Shown here: piece after piece, positions 12,331 to 23,449 of the stretch
How positions within the stretch are numbered: the stretch's first letter is position 1
How the letters are laid out: each line of letters starts with the position of its first letter
From: Ampullaceana balthica
Taxonomy: Eukaryota > Mollusca > Gastropoda > Lymnaeidae
NCBI GenBank assembly: GCA_944989445.1
Contig: CALYLW010000741.1
Location: 62,001 to 126,000, forward strand
DNA: 64,000 nucleotides
Reading direction: 5' to 3'
Made by a program: the position numbers and the translations under genes
The notes under the pieces: model-generated
What the model saw: the letters and a program-made list of their open reading frames with translations, nothing else
What the model was told of the DNA's origin: nothing
Database searches by the model: none

Positions 12331-14112
12331 TCACCAACCATGACTTCGATTATGTTCATTCATAATTTCAATTCCAGCATCTTGAATAAATTGCTTAGCT
12401 TTTGAGATGTCATTTTTGCTTCCAGATAATTCAATAGAATTTGGAACAGATGAGTCACTGTCAGAAACTTTTATCTGAAAAATATTGTCTCTATCTGTAA
12501 AGTTTTTGATTTGGCTTAATACACAACCAATTGTTCTTCCTAATTCAGATGGTTTCACACAAATGGTTTCAGATTCACTAGTACCATCTCTTTCTTTGCT
12601 ACTATGGTCTTCATTTCTTTTATCATATACTTGATTTTTAATAGTGGCTAAAATGTCACTAGTTTCTGTCTGTGTTCGATTTAACTTTATTATTTTTCTA
12701 TCATTCATGTCTTGGTTTTCATTCTTTCTCCATTGTTGAATTGATTGATCATAATTTCTTTTTCTGGAGTTAAAATTGTATTTGCCTCTCCATGATCTTC
12801 TGCTTTCATTATAATCTCTATTTATGGAATTATGATTATTTCTTTCTCTCCATGATTGTCTTTCTTGATCATAATCTCTATGTCTGGAATTATGATTATA
12901 TTTTTCTCTCCATAATTTTCTATCTTTGTTTTCAAAATGATCTTGTCTTGATCTTTCTTCTATTTTCTTTCTGATAGAGCTGTCATTAGGTGACACCCTA
13001 TTTGGTTTTCCTTTATTGTGGTAACACTGCTTAGCCATATGTCCTGGCTTGTTACAGTACCAACAAATAGTTTGTCTGTTGCCTTGGTTTGGCAGACTCT
13101 GGTTTCTCATACCTTGCCTTTTTTCTTGACTTTTAATTTGTATTGCTGCAAATATGTCTTGTCTCTTATCCATTTCCACATTCGGATGAGAGTCTTTGAA
13201 TGTTCGTAATGCATTTGTTAGCTCTGCTTGAGTACGAACTTTCTTGTCAGTCAAATATGTGAATAGGGTTGGTGTTGCATTTTCTAAAAACTTGTCAATT
13301 AACACCATGTCTATTATGGCCTTTGGATTGCTCGTATCTATTGCTGTCAGTTCCAGCCATTTTGTTAGTTTGACTTGTGCTTCATGTACTATGATCTGTG
13401 GATCTTTGTCCATCTTGATTCTCATTTCATGAAATTCTCTTCTATAATCATTTTCTGACTTTCCAAAATGAAATAGAAGTGCCTTTTTGACATTCTTATA
13501 TATGCTTTTGTCTTCTTTGGCTATACTGTTATAAGCTTCAAATGCTTCTCCAGTTAATTGAGTCATCAGTTGTGCTGGCAAATCTTCTTCATTATAGCCT
13601 TTCATAGCCATTATGGATTCGAAATAATCCAGATAAACATCCATTTTTTCTTTTTGGCTATCATATTTTCTTACTTTGATAGTATCCCTTGGTGCTGACC
13701 TTCTATTTGTTTCATCACCAGGATTGTGGCCTCTACTCCTTAGCTCAATTTGTAATTTTAAGGTGTCTTGTTTCATTTTTTCAAGTTCTCTTTCACTTAT
13801 GAGTTTTTGCCTCTGTTCTTCATTAGCAATTCTTGCTTTTTCTTCAGCTATTCTTGCTTTTTCTTCAGCTTCTCTTTGATTTTCTTTTTCTTCAGCTTTT
13901 CTTCGCTGTTGTTTTTCTTCAGCTATTCTTGCTTTTTCTTCAGCTTCTCTTTGATTTTCTTTTTCTTCAGCTTTTCTTCACTGTTCTTTTTCTTCAGCTA
14001 TTCTTGCTTTTTCTTCAGTTTCTCTTACTTTTTCTTCAATGAAATCTCTCATTTCTTTTCCTTTTAGTCCGATCTCTTTAGCTATGGCAGTGAATTCCTT
14101 GTAGTGATCCAT
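12331..14112 (-). pseudogene. gag gene with one in-frame stop
   Basis: The reading frame begins at ATG 14112-14110 (MDHYKEF) and runs 593 codons with one TGA at 13980-13978. Downstream of the TGA the frame is open for the remainder; an internal Met at 13776 opens a 481-residue stretch. The N-terminal third is charged coiled-coil repeats (EEKARIAEEK). The middle resembles the capsid-like helical region of retrotransposon Gag (MTQLTGEAFEAY). A CCHC zinc knuckle, CWYCNKPGHMAKQC, lies near the centre, followed by tandem Arg/Asn-rich repeats around WRxxxNxNS. The TGA falls in a repeat unit whose neighbour has CGA, so it looks like a single substitution. Gag packages RNA and forms the particle; whether this copy is functional is doubtful. 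Confidence 0.88.
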
Positions 14113-14992
14113 GTTTTGTTTGATTGAATAATATGAGTCTAGCAATTCGGTAAGGAATGTATGTATATATATTGATAAAGTTATAAATCGTCCAAATGAA
14201 ATATCTTTAATTCAAAAATGTTAAGTTCAAATTAAATAAGTGACACGTCTAAACCATAAAATCTAGTTATTGGCAAGATGAGAAAACAAAAAGAATCCTC
14301 ACACGGGATCTTTAGTATACTTTATATATACGCTCCCTCAGATTGACAAAATATATTAAATGGTCCGATCGTTTTGAATAAAAGTCACTTGGTTAAAATT
14401 TCAATTTTCGAGTAGTTTTTAAACAATTTAGTTCACTCCATTAATCCAAAATTGCGATAATCAAACTCTTCACACAATGAATGGATAAAAATTCCGTTTC
14501 CTTATTTATAATTCACACCAACACATTGAATAGTCCATGGTCCATAGCTTCTCGGTTCGATGTTATGTTTACTATTACTAATATTTCCTGGAATCAACTA
14601 GCATTAAGCCTGTTGTCGTCACGACCTATATATGTTCACCGTGTGTCACCATTCAGTAAGCCTACACGACCCAGATTCCAGTACTGTGTAGTATGCTTGT
14701 ACTGTCGTCGAATGTGACGTAGAACCAACTAGTCTGATCCAGTTTTATACACTGCGGATATCTGCCGTTTATGCCACCATTTTGAAATCTTCTTGTATTT
14801 TCATTGAACTACAAAAGTTTATTCACAGCTTCTTACGAACTTGAATATTCAAAAATACTATAGCTGGTATTATTTCTTATTTTAAAGAATACTTTCCTTT
14901 TTTTTTGGAAATATCCAATACTTATTTCCACGAAACCTCTTTCTCGAAATATCTTGTACAGTGTTCACATGGAACTTTTACTTCGACACCAA

Positions 14993-15301
14993 TGTAACGA
15001 TATAACTTTATATTTCTCTTTCTATGTAGGCGTTCTCACAGTAATTAATCTTGTGCACAATAATTCACTGAAGAATTCGTTTATCCAAAACAACTTTAAT
15101 ATACATATATATTGTACACATAAGAATCATTTGAGGTAATATAACGTGGAAATCTTGAGCTATTCACTATCATGCTTCCCTGTCGGAAGTCTACACACAA
15201 CTGTTCGCCCAACACTTTCAACCAATAGAAATGCTCCTTTCTTCCCGCGTCCACCATACATGCGACCTTACGTCACAAAATTATGTTAATCAGATGTGAC
15301 A
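14993..15301 (-). repeat. LTR (5' LTR of the minus-strand element)
   Basis: 309 bp, identical by eye to 11304-11612. It would carry the element's promoter; I did not assign a TATA box. Confidence 0.95.
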
Positions 15302-16709
15302 TAAACCATTCATCCGATCGCAATGAAACTTTTGGAGACCTTTGAGTACGCTCCTGGGATGGTAATAGGCACTTTTTTGAAAAATTTAACACTCATGGGG
15401 CGCCGGGGCCCCATAATAGGATTTTTTTCTTATATGAGCTATATAAAAATTAATTTAAGCGTTAGCTATTAGGCAAATTGATGGATCTTAACCAAACTTT
15501 GTATATAACAACTCGGTAGCTAATGTTGAAATACTATCGGGCACTAATTTCCTAATGTCCATTTCTTCGGGGCTGGGGGCCCAAAATATCTTTTTTCATA
15601 AACGTTTAAGATTTTATTCCCCATTCAATTATGAACTATCTTGAGAAATATAGATAAATATATCCATTATGAAATTGATTGAAATAAACAGGTGTTTCGA
15701 ACTTGACAACTTGCACTAAATGGGCCTTGGGGCCCTTAATGTCATATTTTGCTTATATGAGCTTTATAACAATTAGTTTATGCGTTATCTACTGAGTAAA
15801 TGAATGGATCTTATCCAAACTTTGTATATAAAAACTTGGTAGCCCATATTAAAAAAAGGGACACTGCACTTTCTAATGTCCAATTGTTCAGGGCCGGGGG
15901 CCCCAAATGTCTTTTTTTCTTATATGTTTGAGATATTATGTGCCATTCTATTTTTAACGATCTTGAGAAATATATCCATGATGAAACTGAATTAAAATCA
16001 ACAGCATTTTGAAATTTACATCTTACATCGAATGGGCCGGGGGCCCCAAATGTCCTTTTTTTGATACTCTAAGATATTATTTTCCACTCAGTTTTTAATT
16101 ACCTTGAGAAATATATCCATGATGGGACTGAATTTAAATTAACAGGTTTTCAAAATATACATATTGAACCGAATGGGCCCGGGGGCCCCTTAATGTATTT
16201 TTTCCTGATATTAGCTGTATAAAAATTAGTTTAAGTGTTAGATAATGAGAAAATTATAATTGATTTTTGACCAAACTCGGTATATAAAAACTTAAGAGCA
16301 TATAATAAATTACTATAGGGCGTTGAACTCTTAATGTCCATTTCCTCGGGGCTGGGGGCCCTAAATGTGTTTTTTTTACTAAACTTTTAATATTGTATTC
16401 CCCATTTAATTTTACACCATATTGAGAAATATAGATAAATATATTTATATATTTGTTATGGAAATTTATTGAAATGAACAGATTTTCGAACTACACATGT
16501 TAAACTGGTGGGCCCGGTGACCCTTAATGTAATTCCTTTTTATCTTTTATGTATTCCTTTTTACTAAGATCGTTTTAACCCACGACGGGTCTGCTAGTTA
16601 AAAATAAAAATACAACTATTAAATAGTTATACTTTATTTTTTATTCTCAAGAAAGTGTCAACATTAACTTACGCTCTCGTTCACTGGCGCAAATTATTTG
16701 TCAACTACC

Positions 16710-16796
16710 CAGAGGCGTCACTAGATTTGGTGTTACACTTAGTCACGGGTCACCCGGTGCGGTCCGCAATTTCCGCACCGCCTAGTGACGTCACTG
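16710..16796. mobile_element. short hAT MITE
   Basis: Ends cagaggcgtcactag and ctagtgacgtcactg form inverted repeats over 87 bp. Flanks CAACTACC and CAACTTTC agree at 6 of 8 positions, a decayed target duplication. Same terminal family as 29399-29578 and 31455-35120. Confidence 0.65.
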
Positions 16797-16904
16797 CAAC
16801 TTTCCTTATCCAAATTCTCAATTTGATGTCGATCCGTGAGCCTTTTATTTTCATTTTTTTAAAAAGTAATTATACATTATTGCCCCATAGTTTATTTGAA
16901 CAAT

Positions 16905-17345
16905 ATACTTAAAATTGTAGAAAGACGCCTAAGATGGCTAGGACATGTAAAAAGAATGAGCCATGTTCGTATCCCCAAGGACCTCCTATATTGAGAACTG
17001 GCATCGGGAAAGAGGAAGACAGGTCGCCCACGTCTCCGCTTTAAAGATGTCAGCCAGAGAGACACGAAAGCAGCCAGAATAAACACAAGTGACTGGGAAT
17101 GCAAAGCAGAAGACAGATCTACGTGGCGCAGAGTTATCAAAGAGGGCGTCCCAGCAGCCGAAGAACGAAGGATGGAGGAGGCTACATACAGAAGAGCTAG
17201 GAGAAAGGACAAAACATTGGGAAGCACAGAACTCGTGTGCAAAAGCTGTGGAAAAGACCGTCACTAAAGGATAGGACTGCTCAGTCACACGAGGAAATGC
17301 AATCCAGCCCAACGGTGATGCACCATAGTCTCTCGAGACGGAAGG
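16905..17345 (+). pseudogene. LINE ORF C-terminus (endonuclease/RT element)
   Basis: The plus strand reads as the post-RT C-terminus of a widespread invertebrate LINE: RRLRWLGHVKRM, then GRPRLRFKDV, then a terminal zinc-finger-like CKSCGKD followed by RIGLLSHTRKC. In-frame stops (after DLLY and within the finger) and heavy 5' truncation show it is dead. The trailing atagtctctcgagacgg is shared with the copy at 45007-46015. Confidence 0.82.
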
Positions 17346-18359
17346 ATGCCGATATATATATGCTTAAAATTGTACTGGTAATCTTCGTTCAAAGTCGGAC
17401 ATCTAAAATGGAATCCGAAAAGGCCAATCGTTGTTCCCCGTGCCCCGTACATTTCACAGCATTGTGGCTACCCTAAAGCATTGTCTATCAATTCTTTATT
17501 TGAAGTTTGGACGCATTAAAGATTTTTTTAAAAAAAAGTTTTTCTTTATTTCTAATGTTATGACTCCGTGCCATAATTGTGTAATTTTTTGAAAACTGTA
17601 CAAAGTCAATAACGACTAATTTTATTGTCTCAATCCTATATAACATGGAAGTACAGCTCCCAAAAAAAATATTAAAAAATTGAATACAAAGAAAGAATAA
17701 GAATGAGAACTGAAAAACTAGTTTGATGAAATTTATATCCCAACATAAACTTGGCTAACTTGTCGCTATGTTTGGAGACGAAAATCAACTGTTTTTGAGA
17801 TTGTGGAAACTAAGAATATTTCAAAGCATTTACGATTGGCCTAATAGTTACGAGCCGAGCTACAGGGATATCGATTGGTGTGGAGTAGATAAGAAAAAGC
17901 TGAGGTCCTTCAAGATAACTAATACTTGTGCGCATAAGGAAGATTGTGTCGGCTATGTAAGGTGGTTCGAGAATTTAAGAAAGGGAGCTGAAATTATGAA
18001 CGTATAAATGTATACAACCAGACAATACTAGTTTAAGAGTGAAAACTATATTACAAATCAATTCATACTGGTTGGTCTGATTCCGAGGCTAATGTGTGAT
18101 ATTATGTTTATTAATAATTTCCAATGCCTCTGTTGGTTTTTTATATTTAAAAAAAAACATAGTGTGTTGTGGGCATCATAACAATCTTTGGAAATTGTGT
18201 TCTGTCAAATGGATTTATCTCTTTCCGTGACCTAAACTGAACGTCTGTGCCATGGCGTACTAAACAGATTTAATCATCTAATAAGAATGAGAAATCATAG
18301 AGCATGTAAAACATTTTATGGTATCGTTGGAAGTGAACTATACGATGAATAGAAAGCCG
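17346..18359. other. non-coding part of gene 1 intron
   Basis: AT-rich sequence. An open stretch at 17768-18007 encodes 79 residues that I do not recognise, and it has no splice context that would tie it to gene 1. Confidence 0.4.
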
Positions 18360-18400
18360 AATGTCCATCTTTTTAAATCCCTTATATCAACTTCACCGGC

Positions 18401-18490
<90 letters not shown>

Positions 18491-19020
18491 GTCTGTCATC
18501 ATCTCTCTCTGTCTTGGGCGGGCGGAAAAACAAAAGTCAAAAATGACCCACTTCCCGTGATCCGATCGAGCTGAAATTTGGCACACGGACCCGTATAACC
18601 TAACAATGCATCGTATCAAAATTTTAGATCCATCGAACGTAGCGTAATTGAATTAATGCATTTTTAGTTTATCCTTATATAACGTATGTAATTCAAACTC
18701 ACTGTTTGTTATTGTTTTTTTTCCACCTGAAAGTTTGAGTTGACGCGTTGAGGCGACCCATCGAAGCACCGGCGTGCTTTTGTTTACATTTTACGTGTCA
18801 CGCTGAGCTCGGTCAAGCGATCGAAGACCAGACTTGTCCCCTCTCCCCCACCCACCCCCACCGCCCCCCCACCCAGGGTTATGAAGCAATGTTGAGTTAA
18901 GACAGATTCAGTCAGTAAATGTTTGTAGCGTTTGAAAATAATTAATACTGTTAGTTATGTCTCATATATAAGGGATTTATAGTCAAAAACTTTGTTTTTA
19001 CGGGTTTGTTTATTAAAAAA
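18360..19020 (+). repeat. family C-related repeat with (TC)n array
   Basis: Starts tttttaaatcccttatat and ends near atatataagggatttatag, giving inverted AAATCCCTTATAT ends. It contains a TC microsatellite at about 18403-18486. The core cgatcgagctgaaatttggc is shared with the copy at 21530-22047. Confidence 0.7.
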
Positions 19021-19476
19021 CTCTTTTGAAGATGTTATAGGATAACCGTTTTTAAAAATATTTATGTGAACATCTTATCTCAATGAAGATCGGGTACGTC
19101 ATAAAAGTGTGTGTGTGTCATCATATTATAATCTACATACATATAATATGTAGATATCAGAATATAACTGGTTGAGCCGGCCATAACACAACATCTTTTA
19201 TGGATTAAACTGCAAAATACTTTGATTGACATATTGCTGTACGGAAGAATCTGCACCGGATTATTTGAAAGAATTCATTTCACAAATTTTATACTCAATA
19301 AAAGAGCTGCTCATTTCCTCACAAACGCATCAACATGTTCCCAGTGGGGAAATAAAGAATGTCTTCGAACATCACTATTTTGAAATGAATGCGCTAAATT
19401 ATGGCAACAGGTTATGGCAGAGAATGTCGAAACGATAAAAGAAAAAAAACTTTTAAGAGACATATAAAGACATGTC
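19021..19476. other. non-coding part of gene 1 intron
   Basis: No supported feature. An open stretch of 70 codons at 19226-19438 is unrecognised. Confidence 0.4.
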
Positions 19477-19518
19477 TTTTTATATCCTTTATATTAACTC
19501 GTGGTGTCTGCGGCGGAC

Positions 19519-19551
<33 letters not shown>

Positions 19552-19992
19552 CGCCAAAACTTTTGATCGATTTTTAACCCACTTGCTCGCAAGATAGCGA
19601 GCTGAAATTTTGCAGGCAGTTTCGTACCGATGATAAAAACAATGTATCAAAATTTCAGATCGATCGCATGTACCGTAATTAAATTATTGATTTTTTAGAT
19701 TATTTTATTTATTCCTATGTATCATGCTATTTTTTGAGATAGAGCGTCGCGGTGCGTATTATATTGAACAACCTTTCTGTCGCGCAATAAGGTGCGTATT
19801 TTATTGACAGCTCTTTTTATAAACCTATTCCTGATCGGTGCGCATTATATTAAACATGTTTTACGACACAACTGCAATTTTGTATTTCTGGATGGTCTGG
19901 CGCTGCGTATTATAATGAACATTCTTTTAATTACTTCTCGTACATAAAGGATTTATAGTCAAAAACTTGGTTTTTTACGGGTTTTTCTTATT
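19477..19992 (+). repeat. family C dispersed repeat, copy 2
   Basis: Nearly identical to 4150-4661 over its whole length, with scattered single-base changes and a slightly longer TTGC array. The near-identity implies a recent copy or gene conversion. It lies 110 bp from gene 1 exon 20104-20372. Confidence 0.8.
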
Positions 19993-20103
19993 ACAAACGT
20001 TTAGAGCACCCTAGCGCTTAAAGCATGCGTGCTAAATTAATTAGCATGAACACTAGCGCTTTACAAGCTGTCATCATTTGACTCAACGAAACCTTAAACT
20101 CAC

Positions 20104-20372
20104 GTTTCTGTTGCGATTTTCATATACAGACTGTGGTGGGGCCGGAGGAGGTTGAAAGTTTGCATCCCATGGCATTAACTGAACTGGCTCCAAAATTGAC
20201 TCCTCTGACTTGGTCCCAGATGTTTCAGAGGGATCATCGTCAAAGAAATCACCGTCGTCTGCGCCAAAATTTGTTTGTGGGCCCATGTTATACAAGTAGC
20301 CGGATCCTTCACTACTGTAGTCAGCTCTAGCGTCACCATCGTCTTGGTCCCCATAATCGTAGTCAGGGTTGT
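20104..20372 (-). CDS. Gene 1 acidic propeptide exon
   Basis: The 269-nt exon lies between acceptor attaatttcag and donor GTGAGT, entering in phase 1 and leaving in phase 0. It encodes DNPDYDYGDQDDGDA, MGPQTNFGADDGDFFDDD, then SEESILEPVQLMPWD, PPPAPPQS and finally YENRNRN. The composition (acidic, Pro-rich, no Cys) suits a secreted propeptide. The final basic residues join RPR of the next exon, so cleavage to release the knot may occur there. Its counterpart in gene 2 (46779-46960) has the same phases but very different sequence. Confidence 0.75.
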
Positions 20373-20562
20373 CTGAAATTAATTCGGGAATACAATTTCT
20401 GGTTTTTATAACACGAGGAGCTTAAATTAAACATATTGGTGTCGGGGGTCGGGATGCTTTCGGTGTTGGAGAAATTTCTGAAAATGGGACGTGGAGAATT
20501 TGTTAGGTTAAAGTATCTGGTTATTTAACTACTAGTACATCGATCAATTGGTCTATATTTAC

Positions 20563-20675
20563 CTAGCAATACGTCCGCGTTTCGGTTAAATTGATAGTTG
20601 AGATCGGACATGTTGTATGTTATAGGTGGATACACGTTGTTGGAAGAAGACGTCAACAAAAATTTAGAAATATAC
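20563..20675 (-). CDS. Gene 1 propeptide exon
   Basis: 113 nt between acceptor cttttggggcag and donor GTAAAT. The two bases left by the preceding exon plus the first base here make one Lys codon, and one base is left over for the next exon. It encodes YISKFLLTSSSN, VYPPITYNMSDLNYQF and NRNADVLL. No domain is recognised. Support comes from phase agreement on both sides and an open frame. Confidence 0.65.
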
Positions 20676-20738
20676 CTGCCCCAAAAGTATAAGGCGTCAC
20701 GCAAACGCCATGGCGTTACAGTTTTGTCAGCTACTCAC

Positions 20739-20847
20739 TTATTCCAAAAGCCATAGTTTTTGTTGCAAAAGCCCATAGCATCATTAGCCTGAGCACCACA
20801 AGATTCATCATTGTCACAAACCACAACGTGTGAAGCTAAGATAGTTC
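20739..20847 (-). CDS. Gene 1 Cys-containing propeptide exon
   Basis: 109 nt between a strong acceptor (a run of T then ATAG) and donor GTGAGT. It encodes TILASHVVVCDNDESCGAQA then NDAMGFCNKNYGFWN, including three cysteines. It enters in phase 1, as would follow a signal-peptide exon ending like 47974-48040 of gene 2. The frame stays open upstream to an ATG at 20950, but the polypyrimidine-AG context makes splicing more likely than that start. Function of the segment unknown. Confidence 0.68.
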
Positions 20848-20950
20848 CTATAAAAAAAAATCCGCCACGGTTTGCGAGATGAGCCCAAGAGACGGGAATG
20901 CCGCTTCCGCTATTCCGTCGCCCTTTATGGAACTTGGATGGCCACGTCAC

Positions 20951-21529
20951 AACTTGTGTGCTCGGCTCACCTCGCCATTAGTCTCGAGCTTTGATAGGCT
21001 GCTTTTGACAAGAACGTGAAGGCAACACGTGGCGCAAAGACGAGAAAACTAAACGTGTCCTCCAAACTCTTTTCTGTTGAATGATATATTTTTATTTCAA
21101 GTTATCATTATAACATTAAAAACACACTTATTCTTATAAAGAAAGAAAACAGTATAATTCCAATTATGAAATAATGTTAAGTAAAGATATGTAAAATGAT
21201 GCCGACTAATTTGACATACAGATCAGGAGACTTGAAATTGCATACGTAGTTGGAATAAGAGCTATTATTCGCTGATATTTTTTTCTTCAAAACCTATCCA
21301 ACAAGTTCTGATTCATCCTCTTTGTAAGAATGCTTTAAAATGTTTACTACTTCAGAATTTTGTAAATTAGCTGATCGATTTCTAAACATTTAAAAGAAAA
21401 TCGTTTATGATGTTCCGGAATGTTATCTTAGCCTCCACTAGCAAAAGTTGAAGTCTGTTGTTATTATAACCCTCTTTCTAGTCCATGACAGACTATAGGG
21501 CATGTGAAGTAACGCTCACGAGTTTTTAA
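20951..21529. other. non-coding, no gene seen
   Basis: AT-rich sequence upstream of the first gene 1 exon found. I looked on the minus strand for a signal-peptide exon ending in phase 1 and did not see a convincing one. Confidence 0.4.
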
Positions 21530-22047
21530 ATCCCTTATATTAACTTCGAAATCTTGTCGTCATCCATCACTTCGTACGGCGGAAAAACAAAAGTCAAAAA
21601 TGACCCACTTCCCGTGATGCCATCGAGCTGAAATTTGGCACAAGGACCCATGTTACCTAAAAAATGCATCGTATCAAAATTTCAGATCGATCTAACGTAC
21701 CGTAATTAAATTAATGCATTTTTAGTTTATCTCTATACGAGGTATGTAATTCAATTTCACTGTTTGTTATTGTTTTTTTTCCACGTGATTGTTCAGTCAC
21801 GCGTTGACGCGACCCATCGAAGTACCGGCGTGCTTATGTTTACATTTTACGTGTCACGCTGAGCTCGGTCCAGCGATCGGTGACCAGACCTTTCCCCTCT
21901 CTCAACGGTTATACAGCAGGAGTTAAGGCAGATACAGTATGTAAATGTTTGTCGCGTTTGAAGATAATCAATACTTTTAATTATGACTCATATATAAGGG
22001 ATTTATAGTCAAAAACTTAGTTTTTACCGGTTTGTTTTATTACGGGT
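21530..22047 (+). repeat. family C-related repeat
   Basis: Resembles 18360-19020 but lacks the TC array. It shares ggcggaaaaacaaaagtc, gagctgaaatttggca and the closing tatataagggatttatag. Confidence 0.7.
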
Positions 22048-22059
22048 CTTTTTTTATTA

Positions 22060-22199
22060 TTTAGCCAACACTAACGAGCAAGGGATTTTGTTGCCAGCAC
22101 AATGCCCCGGGGGGCTTGCCAGCACCGAGAATAGAACCCATGACTCTCTTCTATCTCGGTTCTGTAGTCCAGCGTGCTATCGCTAGACCACCGATGCCA
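22060..22199 (-). mobile_element. tRNA-derived SINE-like sequence
   Basis: On the minus strand the sequence starts GGCATCGGTGGTCTAGCGAT and contains a box-A-like TGGTCTAGCGA and, about 50 nt on, a box-B-like GGTTCTATTC. These are internal RNA polymerase III promoter elements in the usual tRNA order. The cloverleaf is not intact, so this is a SINE head or tRNA pseudogene and not a working tRNA. Confidence 0.5.
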
Positions 22200-22399
22200 A
22201 TTAAAATTCTAAATTTATGTTTACTTATTTAATGGATTCATGAATATATGTCCAATAAAAAAAATTAAATAAAAATCAATTGTTCCGTAAGATTTTGGAA
22301 TCAAGCACGGCGTTACAGTTTAGTTAAAAATTATTTCGAGAGTTTATGTAATTTGCATGTATTTTTTCCGAAAGATAAGTATCTTTTAATTCTGATTTT

Positions 22400-22680
22400 A
22401 AAAATACGATGTGAACTACATTTAATTACATTTAGACATAAGGATAAAAACACCTTTCTTATTCCGTATGCAAGAACAAACACATACAAATTTCGTTCTT
22501 CCCGTCCGGAATTCGGGCGTGGAATGGGTTGCCTGAAGAATCCAGGAAAACCAAAACTTTATCAACATTTAAATCTCTAATAAAAATGCAGGACTAAACA
22601 CAAACCATAGATAAACGTAGGACGCAATAATCTTCTGTGTAGAAGGAGCGTCTGTAAACAAATAAGATAAGATAAGATAA
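22400..22680 (+). pseudogene. LINE 3' fragment with GATAA tail
   Basis: Plus-strand counterpart of 6310-6855: the block around attccgtatgcaagaaca and gtccggaattcgggc is shared, frames are broken, and a gataagataagataa array (22664-22680) closes the element. Confidence 0.7.
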
Positions 22681-23004
22681 TTACAAATTTTTTATAAAAT
22701 CTCTCTCACATGCTTGAATTAGAATGTTGCATTTGTAAGTTGGCACATTTATTATTTATACATCACTTACTTCGTCCATCTTGATTCTAGAAGGAAAATT
22801 TCATAATATCATCTATAATCTATACATTGTATGTTTCTTTTATCTAAAGCAGTGGTTCCCGAAGAGGTCCTACGGACCCCCAGGGGTCCCCGGTACCATT
22901 CAGTGGGTCCATAGAAAATTAAAATTAATTTGGGTCTCCTTGAACAATGTCAGGGGGTCCGCGCAAGGCTTGATCTAAAAAATAATAAAATTTTGTCCAT
23001 TTTT

Positions 23005-23449
23005 ATAATAAATAGTATAAAAGCCAAGGTCACTCATTCTGTAACGCTAAGGGACATAATCAGCATTTTTTTTAAAATTGAAAAATAGACGTAAAATCAT
23101 ACTCATTTTGGTTTCGAGAGTAACAGAGCGTGTGGTGTTTCTCGCCGTAAAATATTATATAACGTCGATGCTAGAGCTTATATTTTAATTTTGGAAAAGG
23201 GAACGATGTAAAAAGAGTCGTTAATAGTTAATAGTTTGGCTGACGTTAACGCTAAGGGACATAATCAGCATATTCTCGATATTTATGCTGATTATGTCCC
23301 TTAATAGTTTGGCTGACGTTCAGCGCGTGCAGAATTTTTCATGAAAGACGGACACACTCACACTGATTCGAACGTATGCAATAACATTCACGTATGTTAC
23401 TTGGACTTTTGAAAAAAGAGGGCGCCGTAGGTGCCCCAGAACAACCTAG
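23005..23449 (+). mobile_element. Helitron-like family B copy inside the hAT
   Basis: Begins near the family 5' block tataaaagccaaggtcactc and ends cagaacaacctag before T, with the GGGCGCC hairpin about 30 nt upstream. A gggacataatcagcata segment is repeated and also inverted within it (23250-23305). Confidence 0.7.

Larger units (their letters stand above)
11304..15301 (-). mobile_element. gag-only Ty3/gypsy-like LTR retrotransposon, 3998 bp
   Basis: Two 309-bp LTRs (11304-11612 and 14993-15301) appear identical by eye. They read TGTCACATC...TTACA on the minus strand and are flanked by a perfect 5-bp duplication TAAAC (11299-11303 and 15302-15306). On the minus strand the 5' LTR is followed by a TTGGTGTCGAAG primer-binding site (ending TGG, as needed for a tRNA CCA end; tRNA not assigned). 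The 3' LTR is preceded by a purine run (aaggatgggggtga) at about 11614-11627. Between them lie gag and only the last piece of RNase H. Protease, reverse transcriptase and integrase are gone, so movement would need proteins in trans. Identical LTRs point to recent insertion. Confidence 0.93.
11211..16597 (+). mobile_element. non-autonomous Helitron, family A copy 2, split by an LTR element
   Basis: Its TC terminus begins at the base directly after the CTAG of copy 1, so the two Helitrons are joined head to tail. The body resumes at 15302 after the LTR retrotransposon and ends ctgctag at 16591-16597, before T. Without the insertion the copy is about 1.38 kb. The tagctgactaaac block at its 5' side is split exactly at the LTR target duplication. 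Confidence 0.87.
8701..20847 (-). other. Gene 1: Spätzle/neurotrophin-like ligand, 5 exons seen
   Basis: Span of the first ligand gene, reading from high to low coordinates. Exons are 20847-20739, 20675-20563, 20372-20104, 9542-9361 and 8869-8701. Every junction has GT/AG boundaries and the phases fit (2, 1, 0, 2). The product would have an acidic propeptide of at least 160 residues and a C-terminal six-cysteine knot of about 110 residues. The first exon here begins in mid-codon, so a signal-peptide exon is missing; it should lie above 20847. The 10.6-kb intron between 20104 and 9542 is filled with transposons. A pseudogene is not excluded, but no stop or broken splice site was seen in the exons listed. 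Confidence 0.7.

Noticed and set aside
13768..14067. Phe/Leu-Ser-rich membrane-like proteins on the plus strand
   Set aside because: Antisense shadows of the EEK coiled-coil repeats in gag.
16892..17312. Two open frames of more than 100 codons on the minus strand
   Set aside because: They lie antisense to the LINE C-terminus read on the plus strand.
18318..18619. Ser-Leu and Arg-Glu repeat proteins
   Set aside because: Products of the TC microsatellite.
20428..20475. Extra 45-nt exon of gene 1 between 20372 and 20563
   Set aside because: The acceptor cccattttcag and the phase would fit, but the only usable donor is GTTTAA, a poor consensus, so I left it out.
20848..20950. Gene 1 start at ATG 20950 with a continuous frame into exon 20739-20847
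   Set aside because: The frame crosses a strong polypyrimidine-AG acceptor and encodes no signal peptide; intron read-through is more likely.
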